Numbered from the stretch's first letter, positions 7,957-17,405 are shown. The stretch: DNA of 64,000 bases from Pirellulales bacterium (GCA_035546535.1 DASZWQ010000204.1:1-64000), one strand, 5' to 3'. Translations and numbers: made by a program. Notes: generated by a model from the letters alone, not told the origin.

Positions 7957-9285
7957 CTAGACCAGTTCCGCGATCGGCCGTGACCCCTCGGGCAGGATTC
8001 CCACCGGCCGGTCGGCCAGATCCTTGACGAACGTGTGCGGATCGAGCCCGAGGTTGTGATAGATCGTGGCCAGCACGTCGAGGTAGGGCACGCGGCGCGC
8101 CGTGGCGTAGGCGCCGATCTTGTCGGTGGCGCCGATCACCTGGCCGGTGCGCATGCCGCCGCCGAACATCAAAGCAAAGTTGACCGGCGCCCAATGGTCG
8201 CGACCGGCGTCCTTGTTGATCTTCGGCGTGCGGCCGAATTCGCCCCACACGACGACCGTCACGTCGCGATCGAGTCCGCGCTGGTAGATATCTTCGACCA
8301 AGGCGGAAATGCCCTGATCAAACAGTGGCACACGTTCCTTAAGAGCGCCAAAATTGTTGCCGTGCGTGTCCCAAAAGCCGTAGGCCACGGTCACGCAACG
8401 GGCGCCGGCCTCGACCAGGCGCCGGGCCATCAGCAGTTGATCGTTCCACTCAGGCGCCCCATCCCCCTGATGCTGCGGCGAGCCGCGGCCATAGCGTTCG
8501 CGCACGGCCGGGTCTTCTTTTTCGACGTCCATGGCGCTGGCCAGCTTGCTGCTCGTGAGCACGTCGAACGCGCGGCGGTAGGCGGCATCCAATCGCTCGA
8601 CGCCGGAGCTATCGACGGCGCGGCGGAAATCATCGAAACCGGCCAACAAATTGCGGCGCGCGGAAAACTCCTCAGACGAAACGTACCGCAGCTTCATGCT
8701 GGCCAGGTCTTCGCCATCGGCCTTCGTCCCCGCCGCCGCGTGTCCCAGCATGCCAGGGCCAGGGCTGTTGTACGGGCGATGCTGCATGGTCGGGAACAGA
8801 TCCACAAACGGCGGCACCACCGGATCGACCGGCCCGGCCAGCCGCGCGATGACCGAACCGAAGTTCGGCCGCCCCTCGCGCTGCGCCACGCCCATCGTGT
8901 AACCGGTTAGATTCTGAAAGCTGGAATGCTCGTCGCGCATGCCCACGATCGATCGCACCAGGGCCACGCGATCCATCACCGTGGCCATCTTCGGCAACAG
9001 TTCGCCCACCTGCACGCCCGGCACGTTGGTCGAGATCGGCTTGAACTCGCCGCGAATTTCGTCCGGCGCGTCGGGCTTCAAGTCGAACGTGTCTTGATGC
9101 GCCATCCCGCCCGACAGGTAGACCATGATCACCGACTTGTGCGAGCCGCCGGTGCCTTGCCGCGCTTCGGCGCGCAACAGGGCGGGCAGGCTCAGGCCCC
9201 CCAAGGCCAGGCTGCCGACCTTGAGAAAGTTGCGGCGCGAGGCGCGATCGCAATAGCGGTGCTGTGGCCCCAGCAGGGTGAACAT
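7957..9285 (-). CDS. DUF1501 protein with Tat signal
   Basis: This 442-aa DUF1501 protein has a twin-arginine export signal (RRNFLKVGSLALGG at about 17-30) and then the family core: VIMVYLSGGMAHQDTFDLKP, a HSSFQNL block, WNDQLLMARRLVEAGARCV and WGEFGRTPKIN. DUF1501 proteins resemble sulfatase/alkaline-phosphatase folds and are hugely expanded in planctomycetes. They usually sit beside DUF1549/PSCyt proteins; here the partner is instead a PQQ-like propeller downstream. AAGGAA before the ATG at 9285 supports the start. The substrate is unknown; the protein is exported folded, possibly with a bound metal (inference from the Tat route). Confidence 0.93.
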   Translation of the reverse strand: MFTLLGPQHRYCDRASRRNFLKVGSLALGGLSLPALLRAEARQGTGGSHKSVIMVYLSGGMAHQDTFDLKPDAPDEIRGEFKPISTNVPGVQVGELLPKMATVMDRVALVRSIVGMRDEHSSFQNLTGYTMGVAQREGRPNFGSVIARLAGPVDPVVPPFVDLFPTMQHRPYNSPGPGMLGHAAAGTKADGEDLASMKLRYVSSEEFSARRNLLAGFDDFRRAVDSSGVERLDAAYRRAFDVLTSSKLASAMDVEKEDPAVRERYGRGSPQHQGDGAPEWNDQLLMARRLVEAGARCVTVAYGFWDTHGNNFGALKERVPLFDQGISALVEDIYQRGLDRDVTVVVWGEFGRTPKINKDAGRDHWAPVNFALMFGGGMRTGQVIGATDKIGAYATARRVPYLDVLATIYHNLGLDPHTFVKDLADRPVGILPEGSRPIAELV

Positions 9286-9528
9286 GCGGTGTGGTTCCTT
9301 GCTCCCGCCGGCTGGCGAAGAGGACGGCGGGCTCGGTCGGCAGGCTGTGTGGCGGTGGGTCTCTCGACAGTTTAACGGTACCGGCGAGGAGAAGCAAAGT
9401 CCTGTAGCCCAGGCCTGTGGTCCGGGTGGCTCATCGGGTCCGCCTTCGCACCCTTGCTTTTTGCCCCGACTTCGCCGTTGATATAGGGATTCCCTTTCCT
9501 ACGGAACACAGGTTCGGGGCAGCCGCGC

Positions 9529-10503
9529 ATGGCCACTGTTCGCTCTCCGCAGATCTCGGCTCTGGCGAAACGCATCATCGCCAATATCGAGAAAGTTATC
9601 ATCGGCAAACGCCAGGAAGTCGTTCTGGCGCTGGTCAGCTATTTCTGCGAAGGGCACGTGCTGCTGGAGGACGTGCCGGGCGTAGCGAAGACGATGCTCG
9701 CCCGGGCCCTGGCCAAAAGCGTCGGCTGCTCGTTCAAGCGCGTGCAATGCACGCCCGATTTGTTGCCCACCGACATCACGGGGGCGTCGATCTTCAATCA
9801 GAGGGCGGCCGAGTTCGAATTTCGCGCCGGGCCGATCTTTTCGCAGATCGTGCTGGCCGACGAAATCAACCGCGCGACGCCGCGCACCCAAGCCGCTCTG
9901 CTGGAAGCGATGGCTGAGCGGCAAGTGACCGTCGACGGCACCACGCACAAGCTCGCAGCGCCCTTCTTCGTCATCGCCACGCAAAACCCCGTGGATCACG
10001 AAGGGACGTTCCCGCTGCCCGAGGCACAATTGGACCGTTTCCTGGTGCGCCTGTCGCTGGGATACCCCAGCCAAGAGGAAGAGGCCCGCATGCTCGAGCG
10101 GCTACAGCGTGGCCATCCGATCGACGACCTGACCGCCGCGGTTTCGGTCGACGAAGTGCTGGCCTGCCAGCAGGCGGTGCGAGAAGTCTACATCGATGAA
10201 AAATTGCGCAACTACATCGTCGAGCTGATCCGCGCCACGCGCGAGCATGACGACGTGCTGCTGGGCGGCAGCCCGCGGGCTTCGATGGCACTGTTGCGCA
10301 CGTCGCAAGCGCTTTCGGCGGTGCGGGGTCACAACTTCGTGCTGCCCGACGATGTGAAGCGGATGGCGCCGGCGGTGCTGTCGCATCGGTTGATCCTGAA
10401 GCCGGAAAGCAGGCTGCGCAAAGTCACGGCCGAGACGGTCGTCCACGAGATTCTCGACGAAACGCCGGTTCCCACGATTGCCAGTGAAGCAGGCCGGTCA
10501 TGA
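9529..10503 (+). CDS. MoxR-family AAA+ ATPase
   Basis: The 324-aa MoxR ATPase has Walker A DVPGVAKT at 48-55, Walker B with LADEINRA at about 108-115, sensor 1 in IATQNPVDHEGTFPLPEAQ and the C-terminal lid. MoxR proteins act as chaperone-like ATPases that work with VWA or DUF58 partners in the assembly of envelope or metal-enzyme complexes. The next gene is a DUF58 protein whose ATG overlaps this stop (ATGA at 10500-10503), so the two are translationally coupled. No SD of note is visible upstream; the start fits the family length. Confidence 0.95.
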   Translation: MATVRSPQISALAKRIIANIEKVIIGKRQEVVLALVSYFCEGHVLLEDVPGVAKTMLARALAKSVGCSFKRVQCTPDLLPTDITGASIFNQRAAEFEFRAGPIFSQIVLADEINRATPRTQAALLEAMAERQVTVDGTTHKLAAPFFVIATQNPVDHEGTFPLPEAQLDRFLVRLSLGYPSQEEEARMLERLQRGHPIDDLTAAVSVDEVLACQQAVREVYIDEKLRNYIVELIRATREHDDVLLGGSPRASMALLRTSQALSAVRGHNFVLPDDVKRMAPAVLSHRLILKPESRLRKVTAETVVHEILDETPVPTIASEAGRS

Positions 10504-11807
10504 GATGGTATCTGGCTGCCGCGTTCTTGCTGCTGCTGGCGGTCGCGTTTCAGATGGGCCTGTTGGCCTATGCCATGTACGTGCTCTTGGCGGTATTGAT
10601 CTCCAGCCGCCTGCTGGCGCGGGCGTGGATCGAGAACCTGTCGGCGACGCGCGAGTGCAATCGTTTGTCGGCCGAAATTGGCGATCGCGTGGCCGTGGCG
10701 GTGACTGTCGCGAACGCCGGCCGGCTGCCCGTTCCGTGGGTGCTGGTCGAAGATATTCTGCCGCGGGCCGCACTCGTGCAGCGGCCGCCGCGGCTGCGCG
10801 TGACCGGACGCCGGTTGATGATCGCCATGGTGCGCGGGCAGGGGCGCCGCGTTCTCTTGTATCAGCTCACTTTCGAGATGCGCGGCTACTACCAGATCGG
10901 GCCGTGCATGTTGGAAAGCGGCGACCTGTTCGGCCTGCACCGGCGGTTCCGCGTGGCGAGCGAGCCGCATTTCATCATTGTCTACCCGAAGGTGATTCCG
11001 CTCGTCGGCTTTGATATCGCGTCGCGCCGTCCGATCGGGGAAGTGCGCATGACGCACCGGTTGTTCGAAGATCCGACGCGCATCGCGGGCGTTCGTTTGT
11101 ATCAAGCCGGCGACGCCATCAATCGCGTCAATTGGCGCGCCACGGCCCGCACCGGCGAGCTGCACAGCAAAGTCTACGAGCCCTCGTGCATCGCGGGGGC
11201 CACGATCGTGCTGGACTTCAATCGGGCCTCGTTCCCGCCGCGCAACGAGCCGGTGCGCTCGGAGCTGGCCATCACGGCCGCCGCGTCGCTGGCCAACGCC
11301 GTGTATCAACTGGGCCAGCAGATCGGCTTGATCACCAACGGTCGTGACGCCGCGGATCGCATCCGGCAGGAAGGTTGGGAGCACGAATATCGCACCCGCG
11401 GCGCAGCGCGACAAAGCGCGAGCATGAACGAAACCAGCGATCGGCTTCGCCCGCTGATCGTGCCGACGCGGCGCGGGCCGGAACAGTTTCGCCGCATCCT
11501 GGAAACGCTGGCCCGGGTCGAAATGACCGATGGGCTGTCGTTTGCGCAATTGGTCAACGAAGCGGCCGCGCGGTTGCCGGCCGATGCCACGGTGATCGCC
11601 GTGCTGGGGGACGTACCGCCCGAAGTGGCCTGGACCTTGGGCAACCTGCGCCGCCGCGGATACGCCGTGACGGCCGTCGTGGTGAACTTCGACGAATTCG
11701 AGTCGAGCGAGTGCCTGGGCCGGTTGATCGCCGAAGGGATCGACGCGCGGCTGGTCGCCAGCGAAGAATCGCTGTCGGCGCTGTGCCAACAGCAAATGGT
11801 ACGATAG
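10500..11807 (+). CDS. DUF58 domain protein (MoxR partner)
   Basis: The 435-aa protein has one or two N-terminal membrane helices (about 4-45), a beta-rich region, and then the DUF58 signature around 195-225, including RLYQAGDAINRVNWRATART. DUF58 proteins are VWA-like partners of MoxR ATPases and are anchored in the inner membrane. It overlaps moxR by four bases and is followed after 16 bases by the DUF4129 membrane protein, a classic three-gene order. The soluble part should face the cytoplasm or periplasm depending on helix count, which I cannot settle. Confidence 0.92.
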   Translation: MRWYLAAAFLLLLAVAFQMGLLAYAMYVLLAVLISSRLLARAWIENLSATRECNRLSAEIGDRVAVAVTVANAGRLPVPWVLVEDILPRAALVQRPPRLRVTGRRLMIAMVRGQGRRVLLYQLTFEMRGYYQIGPCMLESGDLFGLHRRFRVASEPHFIIVYPKVIPLVGFDIASRRPIGEVRMTHRLFEDPTRIAGVRLYQAGDAINRVNWRATARTGELHSKVYEPSCIAGATIVLDFNRASFPPRNEPVRSELAITAAASLANAVYQLGQQIGLITNGRDAADRIRQEGWEHEYRTRGAARQSASMNETSDRLRPLIVPTRRGPEQFRRILETLARVEMTDGLSFAQLVNEAAARLPADATVIAVLGDVPPEVAWTLGNLRRRGYAVTAVVVNFDEFESSECLGRLIAEGIDARLVASEESLSALCQQQMVR

Positions 11808-11823
11808 GCGTTGGAGGCGCGAG

Positions 11824-14130
11824 ATGTCCGAGGCGCGACCCAAACCGACTTTGATGGATTACATGGCGATCGCCATTAGTCCGTCATTGATCATCTTGTT
11901 GGTTGGCAGCCTGGCGTTCTTTCTGTTAATGGTCTTTTACGCGGGCGCGTTCGAAACGCGACTGTATTGGACGACCGGCTGCTTCGTGTTCGCGGCCGTG
12001 CTGATCAGCCGCATCTCGATCGAAGAGGGAGCCGAGCGGGCCAGCTTGTTCGGCATCGCGCTGGGTGTCGTCGCGGCCCTGGCCATGACACGTTTTGTCG
12101 ACCATGCGTTTTGGGCCTGGCTGGTGCTGGGCGTCATCTGGTGGTGCGCGAGCCATCTGGTCTGGAATTGCACGCTGGTCGACGACGATGACGACGCCAG
12201 CGGCGCCGGCTTACTCGAAGCGGCCGGCTTCGACGCGGCCCTCTCAACCGCGGCTGCCGAACCGAAAGAGGCGCCCGCCCTGACGACAGCCGCAGCGCGG
12301 CGCAAGCGCCGCAACGAAGCGGCTGCCCGGTCGTCGAAAACGCCCGAGTTGCCGAAGCCGCCCGAGTTGCCGTGGATCAAGCGGGCTTTCGCGTGGTGGC
12401 AGAGTAGCGCCAGCCGCAAGGCGCCGCCGGGGTTGACGGTCGTTTACTTTTCGCTCGCGGCGCTGCCGATTTTCGGCCTCGGCCAGCAATTCATCGCGAC
12501 CGAAGACCGGCTGTATGCCTTTCAATGTCTGTTCGTGTATGTGGCCAGCGCGCTGGGTCTGCTGGTCACGACCAGCTTCCTCGGGTTGCGCCGTTACTTG
12601 CGGCAGCGCCGGCTGGAAATGCCCGTCGAGATGGCCGGCACCTGGCTGGCCGTGGGCGCGGCGATGGTGGGCATCGTGTTGATCCTGGCGGTCCTGATTC
12701 CGCGGCCCCAGCCGGAATACGCCATTTCGTCGCTAACCGGCATGCTCAGCTCGCCCGAGCGCGAGGCGTCGCGCTACGCGCCGATGCACAACAGTCCCGC
12801 GCAAGGCGAATCGTCGTCGGGCGCGCCGGACGAGCAACAGAAGCAGCCCGACGATTCACAGGCGGCAGCTCAACAGCATGGCGGCGCCAGCGGCGACAGT
12901 TCGCAGGCCGGCGGGGAGCAGGGGCAGAAAACAGAGGGCAGCGGGCAGCGGGCAGAGGGCAGTGAGGAGGAAAACAAAGGGCAGGCGGCAGCCGGTGAGA
13001 GGGAGGGGCAGAGCGGAGAGGGGACTAAGTCGCAGCAAAGCGGCGGTAGTTCCGGCGGGGGCACGAGCGGTCAGCAGCAGTCGGGCGGCAGCGGCAACCC
13101 GTCGCAAGGTCAGCAGGCACAGAGTCAGCGGTCGCAAGGGCAACAGGCCCAGACGCAACCATCACAGAATCCGCAAGCCCAGCAGCCGCAACAGAATCAG
13201 GCGACGCAATCCGGCGGTGAAAAACAGCAGCAACCGCAGGGCAACAATCCGGCCTCACAACAGTCGGCCGGACAACAACAGCAACAGCAACAATCACAAC
13301 AGCGACAAGACAAAACTGCCGGACAGTCCGGGGATCAGCAGCAACAGCAGGCTCAACAGACTCAGCAACGGCAAAGCTCCGACGCCGAAAAAAACGGCGA
13401 GCAAGGCGCGAAGCAGCAAGCTGACCGGCAAAGCGGCTCGGCCGGTAGTGGCAAGCAACAACCATCCGAGCAGCAAGCGGGGGCTGATAAAGGCAAGGGC
13501 GCGCAAGACTCGCTGTCGTCAAAGATGGCGCAAAGCCTCGGGCAGCGCTGGCAGCAGCGCCCCCGGCTGCGGCCGCCTCCGCTGGCCTCGGCCGGCGGCG
13601 TGTTGTGGTTACTAAAGATGCTGGTAAACGCTGTCGTTGCCATTGCCGTGATCTATTGCTTGATCCGCTACGGCGCGCAAGTGCGGGCCTTCTTGCATGC
13701 CATGGCACGCGAGCTCATGGCGCTGTGGCAAAGCTTCTTCGGACGCCGGTCCTCGACGGGTGGCGAAGCCGATGAAGCCGTCGCGGCAACGGTGCGTCGA
13801 ACGCGGCCGTTCGCCTCCTATGCCGATCCGTTTGCCAGCGGCGCGGCGGCAAAAGCACGGGCCCACGCGATCGTGCAGTACAGCTTCGAGGCCTTGGAAG
13901 CGTGGGCCGCTGATCGTGACACTCCGCGGCTGGCGGAAGAAACACCGCTTGAATTCTCGGCCCGCCTTGCCGGCGAGCATCCGCCTCTGGCCGCGGGAGT
14001 TCAGGAGCTAGCGAGCCTGTACGCGCGGGTTGCCTACGCGCGCGATCCGCTCGCCGGCGAGAACCTGGCCGAGGTGCGTCAATTGTGGATAGCGCTACAA
14101 CGCGCCGGCGCGCCGGTCTCGAGCCGATAG
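11824..14130 (+). CDS. Multi-pass membrane protein with Q/S/G-rich linker and DUF4129 domain (TgpA-like, no transglutaminase)
   Basis: The 768-aa protein has about seven membrane helices in its first 300 residues (for example 17-42, 74-90, 95-115, 203-220, 236-252, 270-290). A very long Gln/Ser/Gly-rich, low-complexity stretch follows (about 315-565), then another helix at about 593-615 and a C-terminal DUF4129 domain (about 670-760, PLEFSARLAGEHPPLA). TgpA-type proteins have the same ends but a transglutaminase core between them; here I find no Cys-His-Asp core, and the linker occupies its place. Last gene of the moxR-DUF58 operon, so it is probably the membrane partner of that system. It ends 10 bases before a convergent gene. 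Confidence 0.85.
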   Translation: MSEARPKPTLMDYMAIAISPSLIILLVGSLAFFLLMVFYAGAFETRLYWTTGCFVFAAVLISRISIEEGAERASLFGIALGVVAALAMTRFVDHAFWAWLVLGVIWWCASHLVWNCTLVDDDDDASGAGLLEAAGFDAALSTAAAEPKEAPALTTAAARRKRRNEAAARSSKTPELPKPPELPWIKRAFAWWQSSASRKAPPGLTVVYFSLAALPIFGLGQQFIATEDRLYAFQCLFVYVASALGLLVTTSFLGLRRYLRQRRLEMPVEMAGTWLAVGAAMVGIVLILAVLIPRPQPEYAISSLTGMLSSPEREASRYAPMHNSPAQGESSSGAPDEQQKQPDDSQAAAQQHGGASGDSSQAGGEQGQKTEGSGQRAEGSEEENKGQAAAGEREGQSGEGTKSQQSGGSSGGGTSGQQQSGGSGNPSQGQQAQSQRSQGQQAQTQPSQNPQAQQPQQNQATQSGGEKQQQPQGNNPASQQSAGQQQQQQQSQQRQDKTAGQSGDQQQQQAQQTQQRQSSDAEKNGEQGAKQQADRQSGSAGSGKQQPSEQQAGADKGKGAQDSLSSKMAQSLGQRWQQRPRLRPPPLASAGGVLWLLKMLVNAVVAIAVIYCLIRYGAQVRAFLHAMARELMALWQSFFGRRSSTGGEADEAVAATVRRTRPFASYADPFASGAAAKARAHAIVQYSFEALEAWAADRDTPRLAEETPLEFSARLAGEHPPLAAGVQELASLYARVAYARDPLAGENLAEVRQLWIALQRAGAPVSSR

Positions 14131-14140
14131 CGAGCTGGCT

Positions 14141-14611
14141 TCACGGCATCGCCGCGTAGCGCTCGGCGTATTCGAGGATCCACAGATCGATCATCTGCCG
14201 ATAGCTGGCCAGATCGACCTCCCAGATGCGCTGAAAGTGCGTGCGGTTGAAGATTTCCTTGTTCGCGATCGTCCCCTTGGCCGTCAATTCGACGACGTGC
14301 GACGAGGAGTAAGGGCGAATCGCGACTTCCAGCCGCGAGAACGAATTGCCGCCGCGGCGAACGTCGTCGCGATTGATGCCGGCGCCCCAGCCACGATCGC
14401 CCGACAAGGTTTCGTAGCGAAAACCCGGGAAATGGTCGGGCAAGGGACGCATCGCCTGTTCGATGTGTTCGGAAAGCTCCAAGCGATATTGCGAGTGGAG
14501 GCGCCGCAATTCCTCCTCGCTGACCGCGTCACGCGCTTCGCTGCGTGCCTTGACGGCATGCTGCCGTTCGCCGCGAGCGATGGCCTCCTTGAGTCGTTCG
14601 TTGAAATCCAT
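14141..14611 (-). CDS. Conserved hypothetical protein downstream of tex
   Basis: The 156-aa soluble protein has no signal peptide. An acidic and basic helical N-terminal third (about 1-55) is followed by a compact alpha/beta part (FSRLEVAIRPYSSSHVVELT) and a tryptophan-rich helical end (FQRIWEVDLASYRQMIDLWI). I do not recognise a named family. It begins 23 bases after the tex stop on the same strand, so it is very likely co-transcribed with tex. Confidence 0.72.
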   Translation of the reverse strand: MDFNERLKEAIARGERQHAVKARSEARDAVSEEELRRLHSQYRLELSEHIEQAMRPLPDHFPGFRYETLSGDRGWGAGINRDDVRRGGNSFSRLEVAIRPYSSSHVVELTAKGTIANKEIFNRTHFQRIWEVDLASYRQMIDLWILEYAERYAAMP

Positions 14612-14634
14612 GCGGCGACTTGCCTTCTCGGCGC

Positions 14635-17316
14635 TCAGCTTTGCGGGGACTCGGGCGCTTGATCGTCGGTCTTTTGCTTCAGCTCGAGGAATTGTTTCAG
14701 ATCCCCGAAGGTGCGCATGGGCTCGCGTCCTTCCGCCATTCCCTTGGTGAGCGGCACGACGGGGCGCGGTTTCGGCTTCGGCCGCGGAGCGCTGTACGGC
14801 TTCTTCTGTTGGTCCGAGCCGCGGTCAGGACGCGACGAGCGCCCGCCGCGTTGCTGTCCCCCGCCTTGCTGCCCGCCGGGACGGCCTTCTCCAGAACGCT
14901 GTCCTCCCTGACGCTGCACGGCCGGCCGTGGGGCGGCTCCGGCGGTCTGCGCCTGCGGAGGTCTATCGGGCCGGCGCCTTTCCTGGCGCGGCGGGCGGCG
15001 CTCTTCAGTGCGACGACTCGCAGGGTCGATCAACGTGAGCGACACGCGGCGCCGCTCCTTGTCGACGGCCATCACCCACACGGTCACGATGTCGCCGACC
15101 GAGACGCAGTCGTGCGGGTCCTGAATGAATTTCGTGGCCAACTGGCTGACATGTACCAGACCGGTGTCCTTGAGGCCGATGTCGACAAACGCGCCGAAGT
15201 CGACGACGTTCAGCACCGTGCCCATCAATTCCATGCCAGGAGCAAGATCGTCGAGTTTGAGGATTCCCTTTTTGAAGATCGGCTTGGGCAGCGATTCGCG
15301 CGGGTCACGGCCGGGCCGGGTGAGCTGACCGACGATGTCCGCAAGCGTCAGAGCCCCGACGTGCAGGCTTTGGGCCAGTTCGGGAAGGTTGGCGCCCATC
15401 AGACGCTCGCCCAGTTCGGCATCTTTGGCCTTGTCGGCCAGGTCAACGGCCTGAAAGCCCAACGTGTCGAGCAACTGCGTCGCGGCTGGATAGCTTTCGG
15501 GGTGAATCCATGTGGCGTCGAGCGGATTGTCGCCGCCGGCGATCTTCAAGAAGCCGGCCGCCTGGACGAAGGCCGCTTCGCCGAAGCCCAGCACCGAGCG
15601 CAATTGCGCGCGGTTGGTAAACGGCCCGTTCGCCATGCGGTGCGTGACCAGTCGCTGCGCCGTCAATTGGTTCAGTCCCGACACGTATCGCAATAGTGCC
15701 GGGCTGGCGGTATTCAAATCGACGCCGACGAAATTCACGCACGATTCGACGACGCCGTCGAGCGAATCGCGCAGATGCTTCACCTTGACGTCGTGCTGAT
15801 ACATGCCGACGCCGATATTGGCCGGGTCGATCTTCACCAGCTCGGAGAGCGGGTCTTGCAGACGCCGGCCGATACTGATGGCGCCGCGCAGCGTGGCGTC
15901 GTAGGACGGAAACTCCTCGCGGCCGATCTGGCTCGTCGAGTAGACGCTGGCGCCGGCTTCATTGACAATCGCGTAGGAAATATTCTCCTCCGCCAGGTCA
16001 CCGGCGATCAGCTCGCTAATCCACTGTTCGGTTTCGCGACAGCCTGTGCCGTTGCCGATGGCCACGGCCGTCAGGCGATGCTCGCGCACCATGTCGACGA
16101 CCTTGGTCTTGGCCTCGGCGCGGCGCTCCTCGCTGCCCACCAGGTGTACGACACCATGCGCCAGCAAGTTTCCAAACTCGTCGAGCGCCGCCAGTTTGCA
16201 GCCGCTCTTGAAGCCCGGGTCCAGGGCCAGCACGCGGCATTCGCGGATCGGCGGCTGCAGCAATAGCTTGCGAAGGTTGCGGGCGAAGACCTCGACGGCG
16301 TGTGCTTCGGCACGATCGGTCAATTCGCGACGCACTTCCCGTTCCAGGCTCGGCAGGATCAGCCGGGCGAGCGCATCACGCGCCACGCCCCGCAGAAAGT
16401 CGGCATGCGGCGTCTCGGGATCGATGACCAATTCGTCGAGCACGCGGTGCATGGCGGCCGTATCGGCCTCGACCTTGATGCGCAAGATCTTGGCCCGCTC
16501 GCCACGATTGATCGCCAGCACCCGGTGCGGCGGGACCTTGGCCAGCGCTTCGCTGAAATCGAAAAAGTCGCGGAACGCGTTGCCGTCGCGCTTCCCTTTT
16601 TGTTTCTTCTTGTTCGCCGCCGGCGGTTCCGGCTTGGGCGCCTCGGCGCCGGTTTCGCTTTCGCTGGCCACGGCGGTCGCTTCGGGCTCTTTTTCTTTGG
16701 CCTCTTTGCCCTCGCCTTCGATGTTGTTGCTGACCAGCCGGCCGGTCTCTTCCAGGATCGAACGCAGCCGGCCGCGCAAATCGGCGCGCTCGCTGATCAC
16801 TTCGGCCAGGATGTGGCCGACCCCCAAGAGCACGTCGCCGATGTTGTTGATCTGTCGATCGGGATTGACGAAATCCGCCGCGCGGGCGTCGAGGTCGCGG
16901 CAAGCTGGATCATTGGCCAGGATTTCGTCGGCCAGCGGCTCCAGCCCGCGGCTGCGCGCGGTGGTGGCGAGTGTTTGTTTCTTGGGCTTATAAGGAAGGT
17001 AGAGATCTTCCAACCGCTTCATCGTGTCGGCGGCTTCGATCTGCGCGGTGAGTTGGGGCGTGGTTTTGCCTTGAGCTTCGATCGAGCGCAGGATCGTCTG
17101 TTTGCGGTCTGCTAGCTGACGCAGCTTCAGCACGCGCTCCTGGATGGCGCGCACCTGTTCTTCGTCCATCCCGCCGGTTTGGTCTTTGCGATAGCGGGTG
17201 ATAAAAGGAATGGTGTTGCCGCTATCGAGGAGGTCAACGACGGCAGCGACGCTATCGAGTGGAAGCGCAAGAGGGCCAGCAACCTGGCCAAGGTCGAGAT
17301 CGATCGTAGAGATCAT
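14635..17316 (-). CDS. tex: Tex, S1-domain transcription accessory protein, with extended insert and tail
   Basis: This is an 893-aa Tex homologue (E. coli YhgF is about 770 aa). Domains in order: N-terminal helical region with FITRYRKDQTGGMDEEQVR (about 38-56), YqgF-like RNase H fold (VLALDPGFKSGCK, about 360-440), helix-hairpin-helix pair (about 500-560) and an S1 RNA-binding domain (MELMGTVLNVVDFGAFVDIG, about 660-735). Tex binds nucleic acid and associates with transcription. Two additions are visible: an acidic/lysine-rich insert at about 200-245 and a roughly 140-residue RG/GQ-rich basic tail, ending in a conserved-looking block FGDLKQFLELKQK. The leader carries a hairpin whose 3' arm holds the only SD-like bases (see 17331-17361). 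Confidence 0.93.
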   Translation of the reverse strand: MISTIDLDLGQVAGPLALPLDSVAAVVDLLDSGNTIPFITRYRKDQTGGMDEEQVRAIQERVLKLRQLADRKQTILRSIEAQGKTTPQLTAQIEAADTMKRLEDLYLPYKPKKQTLATTARSRGLEPLADEILANDPACRDLDARAADFVNPDRQINNIGDVLLGVGHILAEVISERADLRGRLRSILEETGRLVSNNIEGEGKEAKEKEPEATAVASESETGAEAPKPEPPAANKKKQKGKRDGNAFRDFFDFSEALAKVPPHRVLAINRGERAKILRIKVEADTAAMHRVLDELVIDPETPHADFLRGVARDALARLILPSLEREVRRELTDRAEAHAVEVFARNLRKLLLQPPIRECRVLALDPGFKSGCKLAALDEFGNLLAHGVVHLVGSEERRAEAKTKVVDMVREHRLTAVAIGNGTGCRETEQWISELIAGDLAEENISYAIVNEAGASVYSTSQIGREEFPSYDATLRGAISIGRRLQDPLSELVKIDPANIGVGMYQHDVKVKHLRDSLDGVVESCVNFVGVDLNTASPALLRYVSGLNQLTAQRLVTHRMANGPFTNRAQLRSVLGFGEAAFVQAAGFLKIAGGDNPLDATWIHPESYPAATQLLDTLGFQAVDLADKAKDAELGERLMGANLPELAQSLHVGALTLADIVGQLTRPGRDPRESLPKPIFKKGILKLDDLAPGMELMGTVLNVVDFGAFVDIGLKDTGLVHVSQLATKFIQDPHDCVSVGDIVTVWVMAVDKERRRVSLTLIDPASRRTEERRPPRQERRRPDRPPQAQTAGAAPRPAVQRQGGQRSGEGRPGGQQGGGQQRGGRSSRPDRGSDQQKKPYSAPRPKPKPRPVVPLTKGMAEGREPMRTFGDLKQFLELKQKTDDQAPESPQS

Positions 17317-17330
17317 GAGCTGTGCGTACC

Positions 17331-17361
17331 CCTTGCGTTGATAGGAGAATACAACGCAAGG
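17331..17361 (-). promoter_or_regulatory. Hairpin in the tex leader
   Basis: CCTTGCGTTG (17331-17340) and CAACGCAAGG (17352-17361) form a perfect 10-bp stem with an 11-base loop, 14 bases before the tex ATG. The AAGG of the 3' arm plus the next bases is the only SD-like sequence, so folding would hide it. Confidence 0.55.
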
Positions 17362-17381
17362 CTCCTGCTGATAAGACCTTA

Positions 17382-17405
17382 CTCGTTTCGCAATCTAGAA
17401 ACGAG
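17382..17405. repeat. Second inverted repeat upstream of tex
   Basis: CTCGTTTC and GAAACGAG flank an eight-base loop. It may be an operator or leader structure of tex. The rest of the 400-base gap 17317-17716 shows no gene that I can support. Confidence 0.4.

Noticed and set aside
7907-8248. N-terminal extension of the PQQ-propeller gene
   Set aside because: Arg-rich and Gly-rich text overlapping the DUF1501 gene in another frame; the signal peptide starts at 7906.
12900-13500. Possible CRISPR or tandem DNA repeat
   Set aside because: The repetition is due to CAG/CAA codons of the Gln-rich linker in the DUF4129 protein; there is no regular repeat-spacer pattern.
14620-15696. Plus-strand open frame across the end of tex
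   Set aside because: It runs antisense to a clear S1-domain protein and its translation is Arg-rich without a domain.
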